Source of the DNA: Culex pipiens pallens
Lineage: Eukaryota; Arthropoda; Insecta; Diptera; Culicidae
Length of the DNA: 64,000 bases
Direction of reading: 5' to 3'
NCBI RefSeq assembly: GCF_016801865.2
Contig: NC_068939.1
Coordinates: 122,995,671 to 123,059,670 of the forward strand
In this document: positions 11,421-22,440 of the stretch, in pieces
Position numbering within the stretch: the first letter of the stretch is position 1
How the letters are laid out: the number at the start of each line of letters is the position of its first letter
Notes under the pieces: model-generated
Databases searched by the model: none
The model's input: the letters and a program-made list of their open reading frames with translations, nothing else
Told to the model about the DNA's origin: nothing
Position numbers and translations under genes: made by a program

Positions 11421-11627
11421 TCTCAGAAAGAGACTTCGCTAACGCGGTGCGTCAACAACGTAAACTTTAAAAGTAATCGTCACTCAGCAAATATGCGTCA
11501 AATTTTTACCGTCAGAAAATGATTTTATTTTAAATTTTCAATTCCTTAAATGTTTTTATTTTTTTTCTAGTCGACCCTTACATTTTATTTGAGCATTAAT
11601 AAGTGTTTAAGACCATTTTCAAATGTT

Positions 11628-12960
11628 CCCGAGCATGGGTAAATAACAAAGGAAATGCGTAATAATACCTTTCTCTGGTATCAATACCAAATTTTGGTAT
11701 TCCTGGACCCTTTAAAATTTGTCTTAAGGATTATGCAAGAGGAAAATGTGCTATCATACCAATTAAAGGTATTTGATATTGCAAAATTGCAGAATTTGTC
11801 AATGGTCGAACACCACATTTTGGTATTCTTTTGGTATTAAAGTGTTTTATCAAATTCCTCTGAAACTATGGGAAAATGTTGACCAATTTTGACAAAATAA
11901 TTAATTTTGCGCTAAAATGATGTCTCAAAGCGAATGCTTTCATTGAAAACCGGAAATTTCAAACTTGATTTCAAACATTTTTGATATACCCCCTAAAGAA
12001 ATGACTTGACATTATGGAAAAATTTCTAAGTCAGGATGCCACATTTTGGTATTATTTTGGTATTGAAAGGTTTCATCAAATTCCTCTGAAACTATGGGAA
12101 TTTTTTTTTCATAAATTTTGATGAGATAATTAATTTTGCGCTAAAATGACTTGAAACCCAAAAATTTTAAAGCTGATTTTAATTTTTTTTTATATACTAA
12201 CTAAGATTTTTTTTAAAACGTTGAAATTTCTCTAAGTTGGGATAACCAAATACTTTGAAAAACGAGTTAATCGACAGATTATAGAATTTTGGTGAATTTC
12301 AATCCAGTTTCATTTTAATAACACTTATTTTTCAATCTTGTTATTTTTTAGAAGCTTCAAGAACTTCAAGCACAGGCCGTTCATCAATGACAAATGCATT
12401 CAATGTGGTGAAGAATATCACTAAGAACAAATCATCAGGTGAGTAGATTTGGCTGTTGCATATGGATCATTTCCGTTTTTTCACTAACTGCAACTGTTGC
12501 ACTAAAAATGGTATGAAAATACCAAATTTTGGTATTTCTTGTGCAAATACCAGCGACCAAAATGTGCTCTTGGTTGCCAAGTAATAGATGATAAAATACC
12601 ATGAAATCATACCATAATCATGTATTTGGAAGACCACAGGAATACCAAAATCTGATTTTCCAATGGCGCGGGAATACCTAAAAATAAAACCTTGGCAATA
12701 CCAAGTTTTGGTATTCAAGCAATGTTCAAAAATCCAGAAGACCTCAACTTGGTATTGAAATGGTTTTATTTTGAGGTATTATTTTACCCTTGGAATAACA
12801 TGGTTTGGTATTGTTGTGCCCTTCCACATACAAGACTTTGGTATGATTTCATGGTATTTTACCATCTATTACTGGGCAACCAAGGGCACATTTTGGTCCC
12901 TGTTATTTGCCCAAGTAATACCAAAATTTTGTATTCCCGTGTTATTTACCCCTGCTCGGG
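11628..12960. mobile_element. 1.33-kb DNA element with CCCGAGCA ends and ACCAAAATTTTGGTAT interior
   Basis: Ends are CCCGAGCATGGGTAAATAAC and the complement of CCCGAGCAGGGGTAAATAAC. Both halves are filled with short palindromes built on TTTTGGTATT / AATACCAAAA. A related end (CCCGAGCAGACGAAAATAAC) bounds the element at 43762-45382. No target duplication is obvious here. A splice-bounded 87-base open segment lies in the middle (separate entry). Confidence 0.7.
12352..12438 (+). other. Exon-like segment inside a transposon
   Basis: A pyrimidine-rich acceptor (TTGTTATTTTTTAG) is followed by 87 bases that differ in composition from the palindromic element around them. They end in CAG before GTGAGT, a near-perfect donor. 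One frame is open throughout (reading ASRTSSTGRSSMTNAFNVVK, then NITKNKSS); the other two have stops. It could be a captured exon or a remnant of the element's own gene. It lies on the strand opposite to the window's main gene. Confidence 0.4.
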
Positions 12961-13092
12961 TTAGCAACAGTTATAAAATTGAAAATAATAAATGATTTTT
13001 AGACGTTTTTTTCACGTGCACTGCAAAATTTAATTTAGCAGCTTGTTCCATAGCTCAAAAGATGGCATTTTGGTCAAACATATCCAAAAATA

Positions 13093-13430
13093 TCCGTGGT
13101 GTAGGGGTAAGCGTGGTTGCCTCTCACCCAGTCGGCCTGGGTTCGATCCCAGACGGTCCCGGTGGCATTTTTCGAGACGAGATTTGCCTGATCACGCCTT
13201 CCGTCGGACGGGAAGTAAATGTTTGGCCCCGGACTAACCTACTAATGGTTAGGTCGTTAGCTCAGTCCAGGTGTAGGAGTCGTCTCCCTGGGTCCTGTCT
13301 CGGTAAAGTCGCTGGTAGGCAAATGGACTGACAATCCAAAGGTCGTCAGTTCGAATCCCGGGGTGGATGGAAGCTAAGGTGTAAAAAGAGGTTTGCAATT
13401 GCCTCAACAATCAAGCCTTCGGACAAAAAA
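13093..13430 (+). mobile_element. tRNA-derived SINE with two tRNA-like modules
   Basis: Module 1 (13093-13165) has a B-box-like GGGTTCGATCCC and an A-box-like GTGTAGGGGTAAGCG. Module 2 (about 13307-13372) has ATGGACTGACAATCC and AGTTCGAATCCC. Between them is a 140-bp body, and the tail ends in an A run near 13425. The anticodon arms pair poorly, so these are pseudo-tRNA heads driving pol III transcription, not working tRNAs. A target duplication was not found. Confidence 0.7.
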
Positions 13431-13499
13431 AGCTAAACTTTTAAAAATGGGTGATTTATTTAAGAGTTTTTTTTTTCTGGGTGTTATCAACTTTGGTCT

Positions 13500-13640
13500 A
13501 TGGTATTGGTTAGAAAATCAATTTTAAAGATGTAGAATTTTGAATCTTTTAAAAGCCTTTCAGTATGTACAGGTGCTAATATTTATGAAGACTTATATAG
13601 ACAAACTAATGATGCGTAATGTCTTCTTTGGTTACATGAA
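13500..13640 (+). repeat. Hairpin-arm fragment
   Basis: The phrases AGATGTAGAATTTTGAA, GTATGTACAGGTGCTAAT and GACTTATATAGACAAACTAATGATGC follow the order of the arm sequence near 59460-59570. It is a diverged fragment with no termini. Confidence 0.5.
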
Positions 13641-14106
13641 AGATATGCACAAAGTTCAATAAAAATAATAAAAAAGAAAAAGTAGGTAAGTTTGAAAAAT
13701 ACTTTGCATGCTCATTTTTGGAAGAATTACTTAGGGACATTCCTCAAAATGGTTTTTAAAACATTTTTCGTATTTTAAAGTTTTAATTTGTTTATGGATG
13801 ATCAGGTGTTTTAGGGGACAAATAATAATCTTTTGATGTTTTGAAGGAAAAGTGATTTTTTGAAAACATCGAAATCTCATTATTGTTAATCCTAGTACAA
13901 TCCAGACTAGATTATTCGAAGGCCTCGGAAAATTTTCACTTCGGATAATCGAATCACAAAAAAAATGTTTTTTTTTTCGTTATCTAATTTTTGATTGTTG
14001 AGCTTAAGTCATGGCTACGTCACGACTGTCATCTACATATAAAGCGAGTGAAGTCAAAATCGAACCAAGATCGAAACAAGTTTTTAGTGCGGAGCGTTTG
14101 AAAAGG

Positions 14107-14359
14107 CGTTTGCCCGCCCGTGTGGACCAATCGGACCGCGCACTGGACTCACAATCCAGAGGTCGCCGGTTCGAATCCCGCGGCGGGCGCTCTAAAATTC
14201 TTTGTGTAAATATGGGTATTCGGCGCCGTCGCTCCGTGCCATACTTTCATACACTTAGGAGCCCAGGGCGGCGAAGTCCTTGTAGATAAACGGAAGACAC
14301 TAGTGGTTGGTACTGGCAATGGTGGCCGACAGCTATAAAGTCAACTTCGTTTCGTTTTT
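14107..14359 (+). mobile_element. tRNA-derived SINE with 12-bp target duplication
   Basis: CGTTTGAAAAGG occurs exactly on both sides (14095-14106 and 14360-14371), the mark of LINE-assisted retrotransposition. The head at 14112-14189 folds as a tRNA: a perfect 7-bp acceptor stem (GCCCGCC/GGCGGGC) and a CTGGA/TCCAG anticodon stem with loop CTCACAA. The T stem has one mismatch. The body continues about 165 bases with CGGCGCCGTCGCTCCGTG and ends TTTCGTTTTTC. The anticodon would read CAC, but the rest does not look like a working tRNA-Val. Confidence 0.8.
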
Positions 14360-14475
14360 CGTTTGAAAAGGTCATATGCACATCGGACATAAATTACAAA
14401 AATAAAAACTTTTTTCAGTTTTTTTTGTTTAAAAAGATTTACGTTTAATCTCAAATTTGAACTAGGGAAACAGCA

Positions 14476-14843
14476 CACAGCTAAAAAAGTAGTAATCCAG
14501 CTGCGTGTAAAAGGCCTGGGTGTAAAATAAATATTGCATTATTTTATGCAATTTTATGTGATTTTACACCCTGAAATATGTAGCCCATCAGTATGGAAAA
14601 CCTACTTGACCGAAATGTCAAGCTCATATATGCGTTTATCCTAACAGCTTTTCATCGGTCTGATGGCCGAGTGGGCTAAGGCGCCAGTCCTTACTGTTAG
14701 TGCTGGGTTTGAATCCCGTCGGTTGCAACTTTTTTTTGTGTTTGCAAAATTTTTACATGCAGTGTGTAATATTAAGTGTTTATTTTGACGAAGGTGATGT
14801 GCATGCTTTTGCATGCGATTTTACCATCGGATTTTTTGCTGTG
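14476..14843. mobile_element. MITE carrying a tRNA-Ser/Leu-like sequence
   Basis: Ends CACAGCTAAAAAAGTAGTAAT and the complement of CACAGCAAAAAATCCGATGG define a 368-bp element. At about 14656-14732 it holds a tRNA-like segment with TGGCCGAGTGGGCTAAGGCG (A box) and GGTTTGAATCCC (B box), followed by a T8 tract. The acceptor ends do not pair, so it is not a functional tRNA. Its right 100 bp recur at 34259-34356 beside the initiator tRNA gene. Confidence 0.6.
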
Positions 14844-15528
14844 CATATAATTCCATCGAGAACCTTATGTTGGCATGGTAGTATTTGGTGTATATTTCCA
14901 GCTAGTTTAAAGCATTTCCGACTGAAATTTAGTTAGTATTCTGAAAGCGTAATTCATGTTAATCCAACGGACAGGAAGGATCAAACTAATTTTATTTTGT
15001 TTTAAGGAAACTATTCATTTTTTTTAAGTTTAGTTCATTGTGTTATGTTATATTGCTTGAAAGGTCAGAAAGAACCTTGTTTTATTGATCTAATAAATAT
15101 TAAATGCGGAAAAATATGTAATATTTGTAATTAAATCGCATGTATATGCAAAAGCAGGTAAAAACCAGCGTCAAAATAATTTGAGAACAAAATTTATGTG
15201 TTTATTTCATACGACCTTTTCAAAAACCATGCTCAAAAAATATTGACAGTGAATCGGGAGACTTCCGGAAACTGCGTGCGTGTCAGATCAGATGACCTCT
15301 AAACTACGTTAAAGTGATATAAAATCCTTAAATCCAAGATGGAAGCCAATGGGCGATGACGTAATATAAAAAATTACAACTATTCAATCAACTATTAAAA
15401 TTTGACTAAAATGGGGTCGAAAATCTCGATTTTTTGTTTGTTTTTGATTCGATTATCCGAAGTCGCATACAACCTTCGGATAATCAAACTTCGGATAATC
15501 GAGGCTTCGAATAATAGAGTCTGGACTA

Positions 15529-15858
15529 CGTTTTTTTCAGATACTCATGCCGAACATTTTGCCAACAAAGCTCATGAAAAGATGATTTCTACAAAAAGTT
15601 CTATAAGAAATATTATTTAAATATCCCAAAATCGTAAAAAAAAGGTTTGTACACCTTTCGAAATATTAAAATAAATGAAAGTGTTTGCTGATAAATCACC
15701 AACTTAAGTCATCTTTGACTAATTTAGATAATAATTTGGAATGAACATGAAGTTAGCTGATTGCTTAGTATAAAAGTTTTTATAACTCTGGAAATTCTAT
15801 ATAAAACTTATCTTAAGTCAATTTTGCCAACTTTTTATTTAACTAAGTGTCAATATAC
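15529..15858. other. AT-rich stretch, no feature
   Basis: Nothing recognisable was found in this stretch. Confidence 0.4.
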
Positions 15859-15860
15859 TA

Positions 15861-15960
15861 CCGTCATCAGGGGTGACATTGGGTTTGGGGGGTGAGATTG
15901 GGGCAGAGATTTAGGCATAATGCAGAAATTTGTATGACCCAATCTCACCCCTGATGACGG
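15861..15960. mobile_element. 100-bp palindromic MITE, CCGTCATCAGGGGTGA ends, TA target
   Basis: CCGTCATCAGGGGTGA at the left is the exact complement of TCACCCCTGATGACGG at the right, with TA on both sides (15859-15860, 15961-15962). The centre GGGGCAGAGATTTAGGC is the loop. Partial relatives (CCGTCATCTGGGG) occur at 27202 and near 6340 and 21690. Confidence 0.85.
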
Positions 15961-15962
15961 TA

Positions 15963-17505
15963 CCATTAATACAAATTTTGGAGTGGATATGATTTTTTTT
16001 TTGAAGCTTCGCACCAAACCGAAATTACGTCGTCGGAAAATCCACTGGCATTAAAATTGGTCCACGTTTTACAAGTCACATGGCACATAGGATCATCGAG
16101 AAGGGCATACAATTTCCGATCGTATGATACCCAAACATCTAGGTTTTCTGAATAGCCGCAACCTGGCAGGTGGCGAAACCATAACAATATTTTTACCTAG
16201 GTTCAATTGAAAATAGTTTTTTTTCGATAATTTGAATTTTCTTATAAATTTTCATAGTCATATTGTAAATTGCTTATTAGGTTCCCTAAATTTTTAATTT
16301 TGTAGGTAAACTTAACTTTTTTTTTTCAAAAACCGATATTTCAGAAACTAAGGGTTCATTTTCCCGTTTAAAATAATGAATCATTCGTGATTTTTTCTTA
16401 TCTTGTTGTAAAACATATTTCGAAAAAAAATCAATTCACGACTACCATTTGACTAAAACGTAATGATAAATGCAAGTAAAATCGTAAAATAATTGTTAAT
16501 AGAACCACAAAATAAATGTAATAACGATGTGTGCATAACCAAGGGACAATTACGATAAACCATAAAATTTGAGGATCTGAGAATTTTATTCAAAAGTATG
16601 ATAGTTAAAATCGAATTTATGGTTGAATCATCTTTGTTCATATTGAAAATTTCTTATATTACCTGAATCTTAAAAAATAGTATTGGTTACTCCTCAATTT
16701 TCAAGCGACATACTAACAACCTTATTCCCACTGTCCACACTGGACCACGATCCCTGGACGGACCTCAAACTGAACACCGGCCCCGCTTGTCCAGGAAAAA
16801 CGTCCTGTCCTGTCGAAGCCCTCGTAGCTGCAATAAACGGGGAAAAGCGAGGCGCTAGATGACCACCACCTTGGTGACGACGACGACGACCGGGAAGAAA
16901 GGGTGCATGTCCTGGGCACCGGTGATGAAAATGATGATGTCTATATGCAAAGAGAAGTGAAAAATTCGCGCGCCCGGCTTTGGCAGAGTGGGGTGGTGGG
17001 GAGCAATTTTTGTGTGGAAAACGCGCGGGCGGAAAAAAATTGAATCAAAGCAAAGTAACGAGATACGAAAAGAAAAATATTTGCTTGAACGAATTTTAAA
17101 CTGAACATTTTTAATTAGATTTTTTCATCGAGCGAGCGAGTGAGCGTGCTGGGACCCTGCTGCTAGTACAACTATAAACAGTGGCTGTGCAAATTTTTTC
17201 GGGTTGATGTTTCGCTCGTTGCGTTTATTTTATCTTATTTTTTTCTCTCATAGCTTTTTAGAGTACTGAAGTACCTATATAGTATATAGTACCAGCCGCA
17301 CAGTTAGTGAGAATATGACCACCATCCGTTGATGCCGGTAGCTACAGGGAAATTAATTCTATGTTATCAATCAAGCAAATGACGACGAGTTTGCTCTTCG
17401 TGCGCAATATTATTATGCAGCGCAAATAGTTCACGGGCGTTTGCATTCGAAATTGTTCATGTTTTTTGATGATTTTAACTGAAAATTCCATTTGTATTGC
17501 GAAGT
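15963..17505. other. Non-coding stretch with a GC-richer island at 16722-17010
   Basis: Up to about 16700 it is AT-rich with no repeat I can name. From 16722 the sequence is about 50% GC with CGACGACGACG and GCGCGCCCGG. On the minus strand a good acceptor (CCCGTTTATTGCAG) occurs near 16832. In the phase required by exon 2 the downstream frame stops after 20 codons, so I do not call an exon. Confidence 0.4.
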
Positions 17506-17509
17506 TTTA

Positions 17510-17640
17510 TTTGGGTAATTCTCCGCCAACTCACACGAAATTGTAAAAAGTTGCCCCAACCCCTCTTCGGTTTGTGTGAAACTTTGTCCTAAGGGGTAAC
17601 ATTTCTTGATGTCTCGTGACGGAGTTGCTGTTTTGACCCC
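17510..17640. repeat. Repeat-like segment (AACTCACACGAAATTGTAAA)
   Basis: A compact block with GCCCCAACCCCTCTTCGG and CTAAGGGGTAACATT contrasts with its AT-rich surroundings. I recall similar text from mosquito interspersed repeats. There is no second copy in this window, so the call is weak. Confidence 0.3.
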
Positions 17641-17679
17641 ATCAGTTTTTGAAAATTAAAAAAGCCGTATTTTTCAAGG

Positions 17680-17790
17680 TTGTTAACGATAAAATTATCG
17701 AGGCTGGATAACGATAATCTATCGTTAACGTTATTTCGGTAATTCTATCGGCGATTCTAATGAACGATAACTCATTTTTTGAATCTTTCT
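17680..17790 (-). repeat. TAACGATA-rich palindromic repeat, unoccupied copy
   Basis: The complement of this segment runs CGAAATAACGTTAACGATAGATTATCGTTATC, matching the two flanks of the element at 43762-45382 joined without it. It therefore shows the pre-insertion state of that site. Confidence 0.6.
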
Positions 17791-17999
17791 GAAATCGACC
17801 TAATTCAAGTATTTCATGTTACATTTTTTCGATAAGAATATATTTTAAGAAAATGCAGTTAGTTTCAAAGTATAAATACTCATTGTTCCCAAAGTACCGT
17901 TTTTATCGAAAATTATTAAATTTCAATAATTTGCAATATAAGTATAAAAAAAAAACAAAATTTTGTATGCTTTTCCACTTTTTTTTAATAGTTTTTTTA

Positions 18000-18418
18000 C
18001 ACCCAAAACTGGCAGCGCTAGTCTGAGAGAATGACGGTCTCGTGTCGAGAGAATAGTGGTACCATTCACGGACGCAGAGAACACAGCTCGAGATGGGCGA
18101 TAGAACTATTCTCTCGAGGTTCATTTGCAAAAAAAGTTCATCCGTCAAACAAAAAACCAAAAGTGTCGACAACGGGAATCGAACCAGAGACCTTTGACAA
18201 ACCAATCCAATGACTTAGCTGCCTCGGCCACCACAGCTTGGTGACCAAGGAGAAGTCAGAAGTCGATGTATGACACTTGTTGGAGATTTATTGATTCAAC
18301 TAACGAATGAACTCATTTGTTATGATGGTGTGAGTTGGTACCATTATTCTATCGATTTTGGCACTGAGCCCTCAATAAATTTTGAGAGAACGATTATCTC
18401 GACTCTGAATTTTGGGTG
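18000..18418 (-). mobile_element. TA-flanked MITE with tRNA-Ser-like SINE head
   Basis: CACCCAAAAC and GTTTTGGGTG-like ends (right end ATTTTGGGTG) are flanked by TA at 17998-17999 and 18419-18420. Inverted phrases (GGTACCATT with AATGGTACC) lie inside. On the minus strand, about 18160-18242, is a tRNA-like block with GTGGCCGAGGCAGCTAAG and GGTTCGATTCCC. It lacks a paired acceptor stem, so it is a pol III promoter-bearing relic and not a tRNA gene. Confidence 0.65.
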
Positions 18419-18419
18419 T

Positions 18420-18799
18420 ATGAAATTAAAATTTTCACAAAATAGTTTTTTGGGTTTCAAACGGAGGGAAATTTGTAATGCATTTTCACTCCAATTTTAA
18501 CAAATACTGTATTTTTGAAAATACTCTAATTTTCAGAGTTCGTAATTAATACGAAATTTAGAATTATAAACCACTTAAATTTTCACAAAATATCGTAATT
18601 CTTTGAAAATACCTCAATTTCTATAATTTGCAATATGGGTTTCAAACATAGCAAAAATTTGAATGTATGTTTGAAGCATGCAAAATTTCGCTTGGTTCTA
18701 AGCCCACACTGCAAATTAAAAAAAAAATCGAAAAAACTCAGATTTTTCCGAAATTTTAAATATTTTCCAAACTAACTCTAATAAAGTGAAAAAGTATAC
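18420..18799. repeat. Units of a ~120-bp repeat in two orientations
   Basis: Between about 18430 and 18660 the unit (GCAAATTATGAAAATTTGAG... as at 43309) appears inverted: AATTTTCACAAAATA, AATACCTCAATTT, TTTGCAATATGGG. After 18700 it resumes in forward orientation and is interrupted by the hairpin element at 18800, continuing at 21143. Confidence 0.6.
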
Positions 18800-21138
18800 G
18801 AGCAATTCCATGTCAAATAGGGAATCGATTGTACCGGACCCTCTCCGATTTCAATGAAACTTTGTAGACATGTTATCCTACGCTTATGTAAGCCATTTTT
18901 CTGTATACGGAGCCAGTTTCACTCGATAAGGACATTTGGGAGGGCGTAAGTGTTTTAAATATTTTTGTATTTCGTAATTTGAATATTTCTATATCTAGAT
19001 GCCGTTACATCGTTTAAAAAGCGGTCAAACACAAACTTGTAGGAAATTTGACGGGCTTTCCGAAAAAAATACACTGAAAGAAAAAAACACGCCACTTTTA
19101 TGAGATTTTTTGATTTTTAAGTTTAAAAGTCAAATTTGAAGGTGAGCCCACGATTTTTTTTTGTTCAAAATTTTTGTGAAAATAGCCTAAGATGTTACAA
19201 AAAGACTCACAAAAAATGCAACTCACCTAAAAAAATACAAAAATCATTTACTGAAACTGTTTTTTTGAAAAGTGCTCTAAACGTCATCATTTTCAAAAAC
19301 CGAATAAGGGAATCGATTCTCCAGACAATTTTACATAAAATATCCATATTGATCACTGTCTTAAGTCCAATCCTTGTGAAGTTACAGCGGTTTTAAAAAT
19401 AAAAATGTTGAAAAAAGGTTTTTTGATGGTTTTTGACAATTTCTATATGACAGACTTGATTTTTCAGTCTCGTAAATATTTTTACCGGAAAGCTCGTCCA
19501 ATTTCCCATAAGATTGTCTTTGACCACTTTTTTAAATAACTCGTTTTTTATGATTTAAGCTAATTTACTATCCAGTAGCGTGGCTCACGGATATATGAAA
19601 AAGACAAAAGTGTTCAATTCCAAACGCCTCGACCGGATTTTTGTAGCAATATGGCCCCAGAACATAGCCTGAAACTTTGAGCGCATTTGGTTAAGGTTTA
19701 GTACTTCCACCATTGACCTGAAGTTAGTATGGAACTTTTAAAGATTTACTATGGGAAATTTTCACTTTTAACCTCTTCTTAGAAAAAGTTTCCCAAAACC
19801 CAATAAAATTTTCTTATTCTCAAGTTTCTTATAGGTTTTGATCCGGGGAACAACTTTGTAGAACATCGCAAAGCGCTAGGAATTGATCCTGAAAAGATAC
19901 AGGATATTTTTTGGAGCTAGGATTTTTTTTAACGTGCTCTAAAAATTTGCCTGTATCTTTCCGGGATTAATTCCTAGCGCTTTGTGATGTTCTACAAAGT
20001 TGTTCCCCGGATCGAAACCTATAAGAAACCACTACTTTGAGAAAAATTCATAGGGCATAGGAAAATATACTCGAAGAAGAGTTAAAAAGTTGAAAATAAA
20101 TAAATTAAATTTATTGAAATTTCTTTATAACTTCAGGTCAATGGTGGAAGTTCTAAACCTTAACCAAATGCGCTCAAAATTTCAGGCTATGTTTTGGGGC
20201 CATATTGCTACAAAATTCCGGTTGAGGCGTTCGAAATTGAACACTTTTGTCTTTTTCATAAATCCGTGAGCCACGCTACTATCCAGGTTACTACCATCCA
20301 CTGAACTACACTGAAAAAAATATTCAGTTTTCAGTTATGAGCAATGCAATTAGCTTATATCTGTGAGCCCATACTTCCAATTGAAATGTGGTCAAAGACA
20401 ATCTTATGGGAAATTGGACGAGCTTTCCGGTAAAAATATTTACGAGACTGAAAAATCAAGTCTGTCATATAAAAATTGTAAAAAATCATAAAAAAAACAA
20501 ATTTTTCAACATTTTTATTTTTAAAACCACTTTAACTTCATAAGGATTGGACTTAGGACAGCGGTCATATGGAGACTTTTATGTAAAATTGTCTGTAAAA
20601 TCGATTCCTGTAATCGGTTTTTAAAAATTTTGACGTTTAGAGTACTTTTCAAAAAACCATTTCAGTAAATGATTTTTGTATTTTTTTAGGTAAGTTGTTC
20701 CATCCTGCATTTTTCGTGACCTTTTTTGTAACATCTTAGGCTATTTTCGCATAAATTTTGAACGAAAAAAAATCGTGGGCTCACCTTAAAATTAATCTTT
20801 TAAACATAAAAATTGAAAAATCCCATAGAAGTGGCGTGTATTTTTCTTTCAGTGTATTTTTTTTTCAAAAAGCCCGTCCAATTTCCTACAAGTTTGTCTT
20901 TGACCCCTTTTTGATACGATGCAACGGCTTCGAGATACAGAAATATTTAAATTACTAATTACAAAAATATTTAAAACACTTACGCCCTTCTCAAAAATCG
21001 TTATCGAGTGAAACTGGCTCCGTATACACAAAAATGGCTTACATAAGCGTAGGATATCATGTTTATAAAGTTTCATTGAAATCGGAGAGGGTCGAGAAAA
21101 AGTACCTAAAAAATTCCTGTTTTGGGCTGAACTTGCTC
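18800..21138. mobile_element. 2.34-kb hairpin (foldback) element, target duplication ATAC
   Basis: Left arm 18800-19903 and right arm 19950-21138 are inverted repeats around a loop of about 46 bases at 19904-19949. Matched landmarks include GCGTGGCTCACGGAT (left) with ATCCGTGAGCCACGC (right), and CCTCTCCGATTTCAATG with CATTGAAATCGGAGAGG. Ends are GAGCAATTCC and the complement of GAGCAAGTTC. ATAC flanks both sides (18796-18799, 21139-21142), and removing the element restores a continuous ~120-bp repeat unit. Small frames in the arms are mirror images and not genes. No transposase. Confidence 0.85.
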
Positions 21139-21290
21139 ATACATAATTTAGCTGCGTTTGTTACCCATACTGCAAATTTTGGAAATTTGAGTATTTTCGA
21201 AAAAAAAAATCTGGTATTTTGCGAAAATTTTAGTATTTTCCGAAAAAAACTAACTTTATTCAATTCAAGTAAACAAATTTGTGTTCGGCA
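21139..21290 (+). repeat. Right remainder of the ~120-bp repeat unit
   Basis: It continues the unit broken at 18799: TTTACCCATACTGCAAATTTTG, GAAATTTGAGTATTTTCG and GGTATTTTGCGAAAATTT match 43309-43390 in order. Confidence 0.6.
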
Positions 21291-22440
21291 TATATAAGCA
21301 TTAATTTAGCTTATTTAGGGAAAATTGTTAAAATTTTAGTTTACTAATCCACAAATTGCCAAGTGATTTAAATACTTTTTATTTAATTTTTATGTTTCAA
21401 AAAAGACTAAATATTATATTTACGTATATTTATGATCTATAATTTGAAAAAATGACATATTTATTAATTTTTCATCTAACACCTGCATCTTGGGCAAATC
21501 AGGACAAATTAAGCTGTACAAGCCATTTTGTGTATAATGTTTCGATTTATTTTATTTTATTGAGTTCGGTTAAAACAGGAATAGAACAAATATATTAGTT
21601 CTCCGATTTACAAATTTATTGCTCTAAAATAAATAAAACTGTGTTTATTTAGACATTAGTCCCGATTTTACCTAGATGACGGTAGTGACTTAAAGATAAT
21701 TGGTAATATATGTTTTATTTAAAACATGAAATTCTACACCTATCTTAAATTTTAAACTGACTGGTATCATTTTATTTGATGTCGTTTCTTTTTTTTTTTT
21801 AAACATTCTTAAAGATATTATTTTAGCTTTTCTAGGCTTGTCATATGAAAAAATACATTAGGAAAAAAAATATTAAAGACATATTTAATTTCAATCAAAT
21901 CAGATTACAAAATGGGATGTATTGAAAGTCCAAGGCACATCAAAAACAAAATAGAATCCATTTTTGGATGCTGGCAAATTTTAAGCATCGTGGTATAAAA
22001 ACAGCTTAAGTTATTTGCAAAATTTAAATATGTTATGTTTTCATCTAATTTTCATTGGACTTTCAATATGAATCAAACATGTTTTAATAAATCTGTTATT
22101 TTTAAGAAATTTTGAGGTTTTTATAGACTTTTTTCACATGGATGATAAAGAATAATAGTTGTTTTAAGAACAATATTACCATCTTATTTTTTGCTTTCAT
22201 CAGTGTCAACATATTTTATAATTACTTATTTATTTTAGAAAAAGTCATCACCCTAAAAAATATTTGCTTTTTGTTCAATTTCATGAGTTCCGGTGGTTCT
22301 CAAAGGTTGCACAAATGAAATTGAATTAACTATTCTGTAACTTTTGTAATCATATGAATATGAAATTGTGGATTCTTTTTTTCCTTTGAATAAAAAAACC
22401 TTTCATAACCCGAAAATTACACAATCGTTTGCCCAGATGC
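21291..22440. other. AT-rich non-coding stretch, includes repeat copy at 21560-21760
   Basis: Only the 21560-21760 segment is recognisable (same family as 6260-6480, opposite orientation). The rest is 70-75% AT with no supported frame. Confidence 0.45.

Larger units (their letters stand above)
13898..15528. mobile_element. Pogo/Tigger-like MITE carrying nested insertions
   Basis: Left end CAATCCAGACTAGATTATTC preceded by TA. The right end is the complement of AGTCCAGACTCTATTATTCG, with inner TTCGGATAATCGA repeats as in the 7587-7983 copy. A SINE (14107-14359) and a tRNA-bearing MITE (14476-14843) lie inside and account for much of its 1.63 kb. No transposase. Confidence 0.65.

Noticed and set aside
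14112..14189. Functional tRNA-Val(CAC)
   Set aside because: Good acceptor stem, but a T-stem mismatch, atypical D arm and a SINE body with target duplication follow directly.
16722..16919. Minus-strand exon with a good acceptor near 16832
   Set aside because: In the phase demanded by exon 2 the frame stops after 20 codons; the open frame has the wrong phase and a poor donor.
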